A DNA stretch of 64,000 nucleotides from Virgisporangium aurantiacum (lineage in GTDB: Bacteria > Actinomycetota > Actinomycetes > Mycobacteriales > Micromonosporaceae). The stretch spans positions 1 to 64,000 of the forward strand of contig NZ_BOPG01000049.1 of NCBI RefSeq assembly GCF_016863635.1, in the 5' to 3' direction. The notes below the pieces were generated by a model. The model did not search any database. It saw only the letters and a program-made list of their open reading frames with translations, and was not told the DNA's origin. Below, piece by piece: positions 42,040 through 50,834 of this stretch (its first letter is position 1; the number at the start of each line of letters is the position of its first letter). The position numbers and the translations under genes are program-made.

Positions 42040-42983
42040 CAGGCGGCCGCCGCGATGCTCAGCGGGCCCGGCCGTTCGCGGAACCTGCGCCGGCTCAGCA
42101 GCGCCCGCGTCGCCCGCCGGCTCGGCTCGCTACCGAGCGCCGCCCGGCTCGCCTCGCGCAGCAGCACCATCGCCCAGAAGACGCCGGTGGCGACGGCGTT
42201 GTGCCGGCGCCGGTAGAGCCGCACCCGGTTGAGCGTCATCAGCGCCCACAGCGGCGGGTTGGTGGCCGCGTCGCCCTCCAGGTGACGGGCGTTGGCGTGC
42301 GGCGTGTACATCATCGTGAACCCGAGGTCGCGGGCCCGCAGCGCGTACTCGGTCTCCTCGGAGTACAGGAAGAACGTCTCGTCCCAGCCGCCGCAGGCGT
42401 CCCAGCAGGCCTTGTCGATCAGCATGATCGAGCCCTCGGCCCAGTCGACGGTGGTGACGCCGGTGTAGCGGCCGCGGTCGGTGACGGACTCGCCGAGCAG
42501 GGCGAACCGGCTCGTCCGCTTGCCGCCGAGCACGGCGTCGCCGAACGCGCGGAGGATCGTCGGATCGCGCCGCAGGCTCGGGGAGAAGTCACCGTTCGCG
42601 CGCACGATCTTCGGGACGGCGATGCCGGCCCCGCGGCGTCTCAACAGCGTCAGGAGCTCGGGGACGCAGTCGGCGGCGAGCCGGATGTCGGGATTGAGGA
42701 CGAGCACCGCGTCGAACGGCCCCGCCTTTTCGGCAGCCGCCGCCACGGCGGCGTTGATGCCCGCGGCGTAGCCGGCGTTGCGACCCGTCTCCACCACGTG
42801 AGCGTACGGGGCGTACCGGCGCACCGCCTCGACCGACCCGTCGCGCGAGGCGTTGTCGGCGACCGTGAGGTGCCAGTTGAGTCCGCGTAGCCCCGGTGCG
42901 AGCGAGGCGACCAGGTCTTCGATGAGGGCGGCGCTGTTGTACGTGACCACCACCACGGCGATGGTCTCCGGCTCACCGGTCAC
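42039..42983 (-). CDS. Family 2 glycosyltransferase (rhamnosyltransferase-like)
   Basis: This 314-residue GT-A enzyme has VVVVTYNSAALIEDLVASL, the TVADNASRDGSVEAV loop, VLNPDIRL near residue 97 for the metal, and WDETFFLYSEETEYALRARD, the acceptor motif of rhamnosyltransferase-like members. GTG at 42983 with GAAGGG upstream is chosen over the open frame to 43115. It is divergent from the GNAT gene. Confidence 0.82.
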   Translation of the reverse strand: MTGEPETIAVVVVTYNSAALIEDLVASLAPGLRGLNWHLTVADNASRDGSVEAVRRYAPYAHVVETGRNAGYAAGINAAVAAAAEKAGPFDAVLVLNPDIRLAADCVPELLTLLRRRGAGIAVPKIVRANGDFSPSLRRDPTILRAFGDAVLGGKRTSRFALLGESVTDRGRYTGVTTVDWAEGSIMLIDKACWDACGGWDETFFLYSEETEYALRARDLGFTMMYTPHANARHLEGDAATNPPLWALMTLNRVRLYRRRHNAVATGVFWAMVLLREASRAALGSEPSRRATRALLSRRRFRERPGPLSIAAAA

Positions 42984-43138
42984 TGGACGCCCTTCTCTCG
43001 CGTAACACCCGCCCATTCTCCGCGTGGCCTGTGAAGGCGTCTGTCGGAAAGCTGCCGGTCCTTGTCGACTAACGGGCGCTTCGGTCAACCCGAACGTAGC
43101 GCAGAGATTCATCACGCCCGCCGGTAGATTCGCATCCG

Positions 43139-43993
43139 ATGGCCGTTCGAGTCACCCCGATCACCGGCGCCGACGTGAACGCGGTCGCCGGATTCCTGCA
43201 TTCCGAACTCAACCAGCGGGTACCGGCCGCCGCGTGGGCACGCGCGGTCGACGTGCCGTGGAAGGTCGACGCTCCGAACCACGGGTTCATGCTGGTCACC
43301 GAGACCGGTGAGGTCGTTGGTGCGTACCTCGCGTTCTACTCCGAGCGGACCGTCGACGGGCAGGTCGAGCGGTTCTGCAATCTCGGCGCGTGGTGCGTGC
43401 GTGAGGAGCACCGCTTCCACAGTCTCCGCCTGCTGAAGGCGTTGCTGGCGCAGGACGGATACCACTTCACCGACCTGTCACCCAGCGGCAACGTGGTACC
43501 GATCAACAGCCGGCTGAAGTTCGAGTTCCTCGACACCGCCGCCGCGCTCGTGCCGAACCTCCCGTGGCCGGGGCTCCCGTTCCGGGTGACGAGCAACCCC
43601 GCGGTGATCGCGCGCACGCTGCGCGGGCGCGACCGCGAGATCTACGACGACCACCGCGACACCGCCGCGGCGAAACACGTGCTGCTGCGCGCCGGAGCCG
43701 AGCACTGCTACGTCGTGTTCCGGAAGGACCGGCGCAAGGGGCTGCCGCTGTTCGCGTCGGTGCTCCACGTGAGCAACCCCGCGGTGTTCCGGAAGACGGC
43801 GCGCGCGTTCACCCGTCACCTACTGCTGCGGTACGGCATTCCGGCGACGTTCATGGAGCAGCGGGTCACCGGGCACCGGCCGTGGCCGGCGAGGCCGCTG
43901 AAGTCTCCGCGCCGCAAGATGTTCCGCAGCGAAAAGCTGGCCCACGACCAGATCGACTACCTGTACAGCGAACTCGTCAGCCTCGGTTGGTAA
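43139..43993 (+). CDS. GNAT-like acyltransferase of the carrier-protein operon
   Basis: This 284-residue protein resembles a GNAT fold: VGAYLAFYSERT strand, CNLGAWCVREEHRFHSLRLLKAL with the acyl-CoA-binding-like loop and helix, and LKFEFLDTA after a PINSR turn. The C-terminal half from about 150 is an extra domain I do not recognise, basic near the end. TAGATT at 43125-43130 is 8 bases before the ATG and could give a leaderless transcript. It is first in an operon with a ligase, a decarboxylase and a carrier protein, so an acyl- or aminoacyl-transfer role is inferred. Confidence 0.65.
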   Translation: MAVRVTPITGADVNAVAGFLHSELNQRVPAAAWARAVDVPWKVDAPNHGFMLVTETGEVVGAYLAFYSERTVDGQVERFCNLGAWCVREEHRFHSLRLLKALLAQDGYHFTDLSPSGNVVPINSRLKFEFLDTAAALVPNLPWPGLPFRVTSNPAVIARTLRGRDREIYDDHRDTAAAKHVLLRAGAEHCYVVFRKDRRKGLPLFASVLHVSNPAVFRKTARAFTRHLLLRYGIPATFMEQRVTGHRPWPARPLKSPRRKMFRSEKLAHDQIDYLYSELVSLGW

Positions 43994-44002
43994 AGGAACT
44001 CG

Positions 44003-45565
44003 ATGCGAACCCAACTGCACCACCTCGTGTCCGAGGCTGCCGTCACCCGTGGTGACGCGCCGGCGGTCACGGTCAAAGACACCACGCGCACCTACGCGCA
44101 ACTGTGGGCGGAGACCGTCGCGGTGGGTGCCGGGTTACGCCGGCTCGGTCTGAACACGGAGGACCGGGTCGCGGTCTACCTCGACAAGCGCGTGGAGACG
44201 GTCACCGCGATCTTCGGTGCCTCCGCCGCGGGCGGTGTGTTCGTTCCCGTGAACCCGTTGCTGCGGGCGCGCCAGGTGGCGTTCATTCTCGCCGACTGTG
44301 ACGTCAAGGTGCTCGTCACCAGCCCCGAGCGGCTGGCGATGCTGAAGACGGAGCTGGCCGACTGCAAGGCGCTCGAGCACGTCGTGGTGATCGGCGAGAA
44401 GCCGGAAGTCGAGGCCCACTACCGGGTGTCGACGTGGGGCGACCTCATCGCCGGGCCGGAACAGCCGCCGGTCGACGGCATCGATCTCTCCATGGCGGCG
44501 ATTCTCTACACCTCGGGCAGCACCGGCACGCCGAAGGGTGTGGTGCTCTCGCACCGGAACCTCATCGTCGGCGCCGAGAGCGTGAGCGGCTACATCGGCA
44601 ACACGCCGGACGACGTGATCGTCGCCCTGCTACCGCTGAGCTTCGACGCCGGGTTCAGCCAGCTCACCACCGCGTTCAGCGTCGGCGCGCACGTGGTGCT
44701 GGTGAACTACCTCACGCCGGCCGACGTGCTCAACCAGTGCGCGAAGCACGGGGTCACCGGGCTCACCTGCGTGCCGCCGCTGTGGATCCAGCTCGCCGAC
44801 CTCACCTGGCCGGCCGAGACCGCCGGCCGGATCCGGTACTTCGCCAACACCGGCGGCCGGATGCCGAGGTCCACATTGGACAAACTGCGGGCGCACTTCA
44901 CGAACGCCAAGCCGTTCCTGATGTACGGGCTCACCGAGGCGTTCCGCTCCACCTACCTCGACCCGGCCGAGGTCGACCGCCGGCCCGACTCGATCGGCAA
45001 GGCCATCCCCGACGCCGAGATCCTCGTGGTGCGCGACGACGGCTCGATCTGCGACCCGCACGAGCCCGGTGAACTCGTGCACCGCGGCGCGCTCGTGTCG
45101 CTCGGGTACTGGAACGACCCGGAGCGCACCGCGGAACGCTTCCGTCCCGCGCCCGGCCGCCCGGCCGGCGTCATGGTCACCGAGTTGGCCGTGTTCTCCG
45201 GCGACGTCGTCAAGCGCGACGAAGAGGGATTCCTGTACTTCGTGAGCCGCAAAGACGAGATGATCAAGACGAGCGGGTACCGGGTGAGCCCCACCGAGAT
45301 CGAGGAAGTGGTCTACGAGACCGGCCTGGTGCGCGACGCCGTCGCGCTGGGCGTCGACGACGAGCGGCTGGGGCAGCACATCGTGGTGATCGTCGCGGGT
45401 TCCAAGGAAGGCGGGACGGTCGACGCCGGCGTGCTGCTCAAGGACCTCCGCAAGCGGCTGCCGCTGTACATGGTCCCCAAGCGCGTCGTCGTGAAGGACG
45501 AGATCCCGCGCTCGCCCAACGGCAAGTTCGACCGGACGCTGCTGCGCCAGGAGTTGGCCACATGA
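44003..45565 (+). CDS. AMP-forming acyl/aminoacyl ligase (exosortase-associated type)
   Basis: This 520-residue ANL enzyme has YTSGSTGTPKGVVLSH near residues 168-183, YGLTEAFRSTYL near 310, KDEMIKTSGYRVSPTEIE near 415 and PRSPNGKFDR with the catalytic Lys near the end. The pattern resembles ligases found next to a PLP decarboxylase in exosortase-A polysaccharide clusters (ligase_PEP_1 type), although no exosortase is present. It overlaps the decarboxylase start (ATGA). Most likely it charges the carrier protein encoded two genes downstream. Confidence 0.83.
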   Translation: MRTQLHHLVSEAAVTRGDAPAVTVKDTTRTYAQLWAETVAVGAGLRRLGLNTEDRVAVYLDKRVETVTAIFGASAAGGVFVPVNPLLRARQVAFILADCDVKVLVTSPERLAMLKTELADCKALEHVVVIGEKPEVEAHYRVSTWGDLIAGPEQPPVDGIDLSMAAILYTSGSTGTPKGVVLSHRNLIVGAESVSGYIGNTPDDVIVALLPLSFDAGFSQLTTAFSVGAHVVLVNYLTPADVLNQCAKHGVTGLTCVPPLWIQLADLTWPAETAGRIRYFANTGGRMPRSTLDKLRAHFTNAKPFLMYGLTEAFRSTYLDPAEVDRRPDSIGKAIPDAEILVVRDDGSICDPHEPGELVHRGALVSLGYWNDPERTAERFRPAPGRPAGVMVTELAVFSGDVVKRDEEGFLYFVSRKDEMIKTSGYRVSPTEIEEVVYETGLVRDAVALGVDDERLGQHIVVIVAGSKEGGTVDAGVLLKDLRKRLPLYMVPKRVVVKDEIPRSPNGKFDRTLLRQELAT

Positions 45566-46755
45566 GTGAGAACATGCTGAAGGTCGGCGGGATCCCGCTC
45601 GACCGGCTCGCCGAGCGGGTCGGCTCGACGCCGTTCTTCGCCTACGACCGCGCCCTCATCACCGAGCGCGTCAGGTTGCTGAAGGCCAAGCTGCCCAACG
45701 ACATCAGCCTCGGCTACGCCATCAAGGCCAACCCGATGCCGGCCGTGGTGCAGCACCTCGCCGGGCTGGTCGACGCGTTCGACGTCGCCTCCGCGCTGGA
45801 GCTGCGGGTCGCGCTCGACACACCGATGCGGCCGCACAACGTCAGCTTCGCCGGCCCCGGCAAGCGGGAGGCCGAACTGAGCCAGGCGATCGCCGCCGGC
45901 ATCACCGTCGAGCTGGAGTCGGAGACCGAGGCGCGCCGGGTCATGAAGGCCGGCGAGCGCCTGGGCATCCGCCCGCGCGTGGCGATCCGCGTGAACCCCG
46001 ACTTCGCGGTCAAGGGGTCGGGCATGCGGATGGGTGGCGGGCCGCAGCAGTTCGGCATCGACGCCGAGCGCGTCCCCGAGGTTCTGAAAGAGCTCGCCGA
46101 AAGCGGCCTGGACCTGCTCGGTTTCCACATCTTCGCGGGTTCGCAGAACCTGCGGGCCGACATCCTGTGCCAGGCCCAGCAGCAGACCGTCGAGCTCGCG
46201 CTGCGGCTGGCCGAGCACTCGCCGGAACCCGTGCGGTACCTCAACATCGGCGGCGGGTTCGGTATCCCGTACCACGAGAAGGACAGCCCGCTCGACCTCG
46301 ACCCGATCGCGGCCAACCTCGACGAACTGCTGCGCACCAGGATCAAGCCGAACCTGCCCGACGCCAAGGTGCAGGTCGAGCTCGGCCGGTACCTCGTCGG
46401 CGAGGCCGGTGTCTACGTGACGCGCGTGGTCGACCGCAAGGAGTCCCGCGGCAAGGTGTTCCTGGTGGTCGACGGCGGCATGCACCACCAACTCGCCGCG
46501 TCCGGCAACTTCGGCCAGGTGATTCGACGCAACTACCCGCTGGTCGTGGGCAACCGCATGGCCGAGGAGCCGGTGGGGGAGGCGTCCGTGGTGGGGTGTC
46601 TCTGCACGCCGCTCGATCTGCTGGGCGACAATTTGTCACTGCCGGCCGCGGACATCGGCGATCTCGTCGTACTGTTCCAGGCCGGGGCGTACGGTCTCAC
46701 CGCGAGCCCGACAGCGTTCCTGAGCCACCCGGCGCCCGCCGAGGTGCTGGTGTGA
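45562..46755 (+). CDS. Fold-type III PLP-dependent decarboxylase (LysA/VinO-like)
   Basis: This 397-residue enzyme has the PLP lysine in GYAIKANPMP (Lys55), the phosphate-binding GGGFGIPY near 230, ELGRYLVGEAG near 273, and a CTPLDLLGDN segment near 347 that supplies the opposing catalytic Cys. These match diaminopimelate/ornithine-type decarboxylases; relatives in exosortase clusters and in beta-amino-acid macrolactam pathways act on carrier-bound or modified amino acids. A true LysA role is less likely because of its operon. It overlaps the ligase by 4 bases. Confidence 0.83.
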   Translation: MSENMLKVGGIPLDRLAERVGSTPFFAYDRALITERVRLLKAKLPNDISLGYAIKANPMPAVVQHLAGLVDAFDVASALELRVALDTPMRPHNVSFAGPGKREAELSQAIAAGITVELESETEARRVMKAGERLGIRPRVAIRVNPDFAVKGSGMRMGGGPQQFGIDAERVPEVLKELAESGLDLLGFHIFAGSQNLRADILCQAQQQTVELALRLAEHSPEPVRYLNIGGGFGIPYHEKDSPLDLDPIAANLDELLRTRIKPNLPDAKVQVELGRYLVGEAGVYVTRVVDRKESRGKVFLVVDGGMHHQLAASGNFGQVIRRNYPLVVGNRMAEEPVGEASVVGCLCTPLDLLGDNLSLPAADIGDLVVLFQAGAYGLTASPTAFLSHPAPAEVLV

Positions 46756-46766
46756 AGGGGAGTTCC

Positions 46767-47027
46767 GTGGAGCAGAGCACCGACGTCACCGGTGAGGTCA
46801 AGGCCGTGCTGGTGGAGACGCTCGGCGTCGAAGACCGCGCGGCGACCATCGACGCGTCGACGCCGCTGCTGGGCAGCCTGCCGGAACTCGACTCGATGGC
46901 CGTTTTGGAACTGGTGGCGGCCCTGGAGCAGCGGTTCGGGATCACGGTCGACGACGACGACGTCACCGCGGAGGTCTTCGAGACGCTGGGCAGCCTGACG
47001 GTCTTCGTCCAGGAGAAGCTCGCGTAG
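46767..47027 (+). CDS. Acyl carrier protein
   Basis: This 86-residue carrier protein has the phosphopantetheine site in LPELDSMAVLELVAALEQRFG, with Ser43. It carries the thioester-bound acyl or aminoacyl group for the operon. The GTG at 46767 has AAGGGGAG at 46756-46763; an earlier GTG at 46752 overlaps the decarboxylase stop but would place that site inside the gene. It is acidic as expected and ends 2 bases from the convergent STAS gene. Confidence 0.85.
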   Translation: MEQSTDVTGEVKAVLVETLGVEDRAATIDASTPLLGSLPELDSMAVLELVAALEQRFGITVDDDDVTAEVFETLGSLTVFVQEKLA

Positions 47028-47029
47028 GA

Positions 47030-47365
47030 CTACAACCCGAACAGCTGGTTCACGCCGGTCACGGTGAGCACGCGGTGCACCATCGGCCGCGGGTGGCTGA
47101 TCGTGATGCGGCACCCGGTCGGCTCCGCTTCCGCGCGGCACGCCATGAGCGCGTTGATGCCCGACGAGTCCATGAACGTGACCTCGGCGAGGTTCACGTC
47201 GATGTGTAGCGGGCGCTCCTGGCGTAACACGGTGGACAGGGTGTGGCTGAACGCGTGCACCGTGGTCATGTCCACCTCGCCGTGCCCGGTGACGGATACG
47301 GCGCGGCCCGGTCGTTGAACGACCTGGACCAGAAGGTACGGCCAATCGGCCGGGAGATTCGTCAT
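47030..47365 (-). CDS. STAS-domain anti-sigma factor antagonist
   Basis: This 111-residue protein has a single STAS domain with the phospho-acceptor serine in FMDSSGINALMACR, where the SpoIIAA-type Ser is phosphorylated by an anti-sigma kinase. Such antagonists free an alternative sigma factor when dephosphorylated. The ATG at 47365 has AAGGAGG at the usual distance. No anti-sigma kinase or sigma factor is nearby. The upstream 292-base gap to 47658 shows no other gene. Confidence 0.82.
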   Translation of the reverse strand: MTNLPADWPYLLVQVVQRPGRAVSVTGHGEVDMTTVHAFSHTLSTVLRQERPLHIDVNLAEVTFMDSSGINALMACRAEAEPTGCRITISHPRPMVHRVLTVTGVNQLFGL

Positions 47366-47657
47366 TGAAGGGCCTCCTTGGGGGGATCTGGTCCGTGTGG
47401 CCGTGGGCGCGAGTGCGAACCCCGGCGCCGGAAGGCAAAACCCCAATGGAGTAGAGCGTCACCAACTCGACTTGGTCGTGTGTTCCTCACCCGACCGTAC
47501 GCCCCTCCCCGTCGTGAACACCAGCCAATCGACTCGTCCGAGCTGTTGCCGGATCGTTGCTTAGTCAAGTTGCTGGGTTCCCGGCGCGCCGGTAATGCTG
47601 GCGTGGTACCTCCCGTAGAGCCGTAAGAATCCCGACATCTCGGAAGGACAAAAGCCG

Positions 47658-48596
47658 ATGAACCGCACCCTCAGGGTGGTGGCCACCGCGGCGATCACGG
47701 TCGCCGGCATCGCCCTCGTTCCGGCAACTCCCGCCTCCGCGCACGGCAAGCCCGGCTCGTTCCCGACCACGATCACGCTGCCGGTCGGCTTCCGGCCCGA
47801 GGGCATCACCACCGGCCCCGGTCCGTTCGCCTACCTCGGCTCGCTCGCCAACGGGTCCATCTACAAGGTCGACCTGGCCACCGGCGAGGGGACGACGATC
47901 AGCCCCGGCGGCGGCCCGACCGCCCCGTCGGTCGGCCTGAAGTCAGACCAGCGCGGCCGCCTCTACGTCGCCGGCGGTGGCGCAGGTACCGGCCGGGTGA
48001 TCGACGCCCGCACCGGCGCCGTGCTGAACACCTACCAGTTCACGACCGCGACGCCCACGTTCGTCAACGACGTGGTGCTCACGCCCGACGCCGCGTACTT
48101 CACCGACTCGCGCCGCCCGGTGCTCTACAAGGTGCGGATCCGCCACGGCAAGCCGGCCGCCACGGCCGAGACCATCGACGTCGTCGGCATGCCGGTGGAC
48201 CCGACGGTCAACAATGCCAACGGCATCGCCCGCACACCCGACGGCCGCGCGCTGCTCGTCATTCAGTCGACGCCGGGCGCGCTGTGGCGGGTCGACCCGC
48301 GCACCGGCGCCGCCACCAAGCTCGACATCCCGGTGGAGTCGCTGGTCAACGGCGACGGCCTGCTCCTCGACGGCCGCACGCTGTACGTGGTGCAGAACCG
48401 GCTGAACCGGATCACCGTGATCAAGCTCAACCGGTCGGGCACGGCCGGCACCGTTTCCGGCACGATCACCGATCCGGGCTTCGACGTGCCGACCACGGTC
48501 GCGTCGTTCGGCAACCGGCTCTACCTGCCGAACGCCCGGTTCGGCATTCCGGCTCCGGAAACCGCCACGTTCACGGTGGTCGCCGTCCGCCGCTGA
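47658..48596 (+). CDS. Secreted SMP-30/NHL-like beta-propeller protein
   Basis: This 312-residue protein has a Sec signal (residues 1-29, cleavage near TPASA-HG) and a six-bladed propeller pattern (ITTGPGPFAYLGSL, GLKSDQRGRLYVAGG, NGIARTPDGRALLV, VNGDGLLLDGRTLYVV). It resembles SMP-30/gluconolactonase-like proteins, but the metal-ligand set cannot be confirmed by eye. GGAAGGA lies upstream of the ATG. Monocistronic with a terminator behind it. Confidence 0.75.
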   Translation: MNRTLRVVATAAITVAGIALVPATPASAHGKPGSFPTTITLPVGFRPEGITTGPGPFAYLGSLANGSIYKVDLATGEGTTISPGGGPTAPSVGLKSDQRGRLYVAGGGAGTGRVIDARTGAVLNTYQFTTATPTFVNDVVLTPDAAYFTDSRRPVLYKVRIRHGKPAATAETIDVVGMPVDPTVNNANGIARTPDGRALLVIQSTPGALWRVDPRTGAATKLDIPVESLVNGDGLLLDGRTLYVVQNRLNRITVIKLNRSGTAGTVSGTITDPGFDVPTTVASFGNRLYLPNARFGIPAPETATFTVVAVRR

Positions 48597-48615
48597 CTCA
48601 CGCCGGTGACAACAC

Positions 48616-48643
48616 AGGGGGACGCGCATGCGCGCGTCCCCCT
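48616..48643. terminator. Bidirectional terminator between convergent genes
   Basis: AGGGGGACGCGC (48616-48627) and GCGCGTCCCCCT (48632-48643) pair perfectly over 12 bp around ATGC. It lies between the propeller gene and the convergent lipoprotein gene. Confidence 0.75.
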
Positions 48644-48661
48644 GCTCTGTACCGGATAAGG

Positions 48662-49192
48662 TCACTTCTTCGCGGTGAGCTTTCCGCCGTCCGGGGCGGC
48701 CAGCCACCAGGCGCCGTTCTGTCCCTGCGCCTTCCACGTGCCGGCCTCGTCCTTCACGTGGGTGTAGACCGGCTGCCGGTTGAGCGTGAGTTGCCAGGTG
48801 CCGTCCCTGCGCTGCACCTTGCCGACGAGCTTGCGGGCGATGCCCTCGAAGGCCAGGTCGTCCGAGTACGGGTACGCGGTGAAGTTCTCCGCGCAGGCGT
48901 CGTAGCAGGTCGACGTGCCGGGAGCGTCCTTGTCCCACCGGTACAGCGGCAGGTCCGCGGCGGTGGTCACGATCGCGCCGATCGTCGCCTGGACGGCCTT
49001 GACCAGGGGACGGGCCGCCGGCGCCGGCGCGGTTCCGGCCTGGGCGTCGCCGGCGGCCCCGTCATCCGCGGGTGCGGCGTCGGCCGCGGCTTCGTTGCTC
49101 TTGGACTCGGGCGTCAGGTCGAGGGCGCTGCACGCCGACAGGGCGAGCAGCGCCGAGATGGTCAGGGCGATTGTGTATATGGTCTTTCGCAT
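48662..49192 (-). CDS. Lipoprotein with COG4315-type Yx(F/W/Y)xxD repeats
   Basis: This 176-residue protein has a lipoprotein signal with lipobox LSAC (Cys near 20), an Ala/Asp-rich linker to residue 60, and two copies of a short domain: LPLYRWDKDAPGTSTCYDAC and QPVYTHVKDEAG with GAWWLAAPDG. This fits the COG4315 family of predicted lipoproteins, whose function is unknown. ATG at 49192 with AAGGAG upstream. Divergent from the PIG-L gene. Confidence 0.8.
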   Translation of the reverse strand: MRKTIYTIALTISALLALSACSALDLTPESKSNEAAADAAPADDGAAGDAQAGTAPAPAARPLVKAVQATIGAIVTTAADLPLYRWDKDAPGTSTCYDACAENFTAYPYSDDLAFEGIARKLVGKVQRRDGTWQLTLNRQPVYTHVKDEAGTWKAQGQNGAWWLAAPDGGKLTAKK

Positions 49193-49290
49193 CGGGTCTC
49201 CTTGGGCTTTGCCGGTGTCCACGGCCGGAGCACCCCGCCGGGTTCGGATCTTGGCCGTCGCGAAGCCGACACGCCGCCCGATGAACCAAG

Positions 49291-50064
49291 ATGAAGCGCA
49301 TGACTGCTGAAGCGCCCGCTGTGCCCAACCCGCTGGAGCCCGTCGACGAGACCTGGCAGCGCGGCCTGGCCATCGTGGCCCACCCCGACGACCTGGAGTT
49401 CGGTGCCGCCGCCGCGATCGCCCGGTGGACCGCGCAGGGCAAGGAGATCATCTACTGCCTGCTCACCAGCGGCGAGGCGGGCATCGACGGCCTCGACCCG
49501 GCGGAGGCCGGCCCGCTGCGGGAGGAGGAGCAGCGTGAGTCGGCGCGGATCGTCGGGGTGTCCCAGGTCGACTTCCTCGGGCTGCCCGACGGGGTGCTCG
49601 AGTACGGCGTCCCGCTGCGCCGCGAGATCACCCGGGTGATCCGGAAGTACCGGCCGGAGATCGTCATCACCGGCAGCTTCCGGGACAGCTGGGACCCCGA
49701 CGGCCAGAACCTCAACATGTCCGACCACATCGTCACCGGCCGCGCCGTGCTCGACGCCGCCCGCGACGCCGGCAACCGCTGGGTGTTCCGCGAGCAGATC
49801 GAGTCGGAGGGCCTGGAGCGCTGGGGCGGGGTCGCCCAGGTGTGGGCGGCCGGGTCGTGGCGGGCGAAGCACGGCGTCGACACGACCGCGACGTTCGAAC
49901 GGGGCGTCCAGTCACTGGAGGCGCACGCCGCCTACCTGCGCGGCCTCGGCTCCGGCGACTTCGACGCGGAGGAGTTCCTGGAGGGCTTCGCGCGCCAGGT
50001 CGGCACCCGTCTGGGCGTCAAGTACGGTGCGATCTTCGAGGTGTTCAAGCTGGGGCTGCTCTAG
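49291..50064 (+). CDS. PIG-L family deacetylase
   Basis: This 257-residue cytosolic protein has the zinc motif IVAHPDDLEFGAAAAIA (His-Pro-Asp-Asp near residues 31-34) and SDHIVTGRAVLDAARDA with the third metal His. PIG-L enzymes deacetylate GlcNAc-containing small molecules such as mycothiol precursors (MshB, Mca). It is nearer the general LmbE branch than MshB by eye, so the substrate is open. An ATG at 49300 is an alternative start. Confidence 0.83.
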   Translation: MKRMTAEAPAVPNPLEPVDETWQRGLAIVAHPDDLEFGAAAAIARWTAQGKEIIYCLLTSGEAGIDGLDPAEAGPLREEEQRESARIVGVSQVDFLGLPDGVLEYGVPLRREITRVIRKYRPEIVITGSFRDSWDPDGQNLNMSDHIVTGRAVLDAARDAGNRWVFREQIESEGLERWGGVAQVWAAGSWRAKHGVDTTATFERGVQSLEAHAAYLRGLGSGDFDAEEFLEGFARQVGTRLGVKYGAIFEVFKLGLL

Positions 50065-50286
50065 CTACCGCCCACGGTTGCGCGGGTGGTCGCGGGCCTG
50101 CCGTTCGTTGCCGCGCCGGTAGTTGCCCGTCCAGCGGGCCATGACCTCCTGCTCGTCCTCCTCGACCTCGGCGAGGAACTCAGCGGCCCGGCCGCCACGC
50201 AGCGTGGTGGCGGGGCGACCGTGATGGGTGATGAGCACCGATCCGTCGCCCCGCACCGTGTAATCGAACCCGTTCGGTGCCGGCAC
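50065..50286 (-). CDS. Small conserved actinobacterial protein of unknown function
   Basis: This 73-residue protein (MPAPNGFDYTVRGDGSVLIT start, TTLRGGRAAEFLAEVE middle, basic RGNERQARDHPRNRGR end) recalls a conserved small actinobacterial protein. It has an acidic helix followed by a strongly basic tail and no membrane segment. It ends one base from the convergent PIG-L gene. I cannot assign a function. Confidence 0.65.
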   Translation of the reverse strand: MPAPNGFDYTVRGDGSVLITHHGRPATTLRGGRAAEFLAEVEEDEQEVMARWTGNYRRGNERQARDHPRNRGR

Positions 50287-50328
50287 GCCGCCGATCCTGC
50301 CGCGTCACCCGCCGGCGCCGCGACGGGT

Positions 50329-50793
50329 TTACAGGCGGTCGTAGGCGTCCTTGGCCTCCCTGAGGCCCAGCCCGGTGCGCTGGCGGATCAGCTTGATCGC
50401 CTCGATCGCCTTGCCCTCGCGCTTCAACCAGCGGGCCTGGTCGAGGACGTCCTCCTGCGCCACGAACGGCGCATTCGGCAGGTGGGCCAACCGCAGGTGG
50501 CCGGTGCGCTCGACCTCCTCGACCAGGTCCTTGGCCTCCTTGAGGCCCAGCCGGACGTGCTGACGCACCAACTTGATCGCCAGAATCTTTTTGCGCTGCT
50601 CCAGGAGCCGGATCACCTCGAACTCCAGCTCACGGGAGTCGATCGATTCCTTCATGCCCGCCGGCGCGATCGCCGGGCGCCCGGTCGCCTCGGTGACGAA
50701 CAGCTCCCCGCCCCGACCGCGGCGCATGAACATGGAGCGCAGCAGCACCAGCGCGACCAGCACCAGGATCACGATCAGCAGCACTTTCCACAT
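50329..50793 (-). CDS. Membrane-anchored protein with two L7/L12 C-terminal-like motifs
   Basis: This 154-residue protein has an N-terminal membrane segment (about residues 3-19, KVLLIVILVLVALVLLR), a linker, and two copies of the ribosomal L7/L12 C-terminal helix-turn motif: KKILAIKLVRQHVRLGLKEA and KAIEAIKLIRQRTGLGLREA. In L7/L12 that region contacts translation factors, so a membrane-bound, ribosome-related or purely structural reuse is possible. The start is ATG 50793; a GTG at 50802 is also possible. Confidence 0.72.
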   Translation of the reverse strand: MWKVLLIVILVLVALVLLRSMFMRRGRGGELFVTEATGRPAIAPAGMKESIDSRELEFEVIRLLEQRKKILAIKLVRQHVRLGLKEAKDLVEEVERTGHLRLAHLPNAPFVAQEDVLDQARWLKREGKAIEAIKLIRQRTGLGLREAKDAYDRL

Positions 50794-50834
50794 GCCGGCC
50801 ACCGTAGCCGTTCGGCGTTGCCGTTCACACGGTC

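Noticed and set aside
43139..47027. A full exosortase/PEP-CTERM system
   Set aside because: The ligase and decarboxylase resemble exosortase-associated types, but no exosortase and no PEP-CTERM or LPXTG-like tails were seen in the window.
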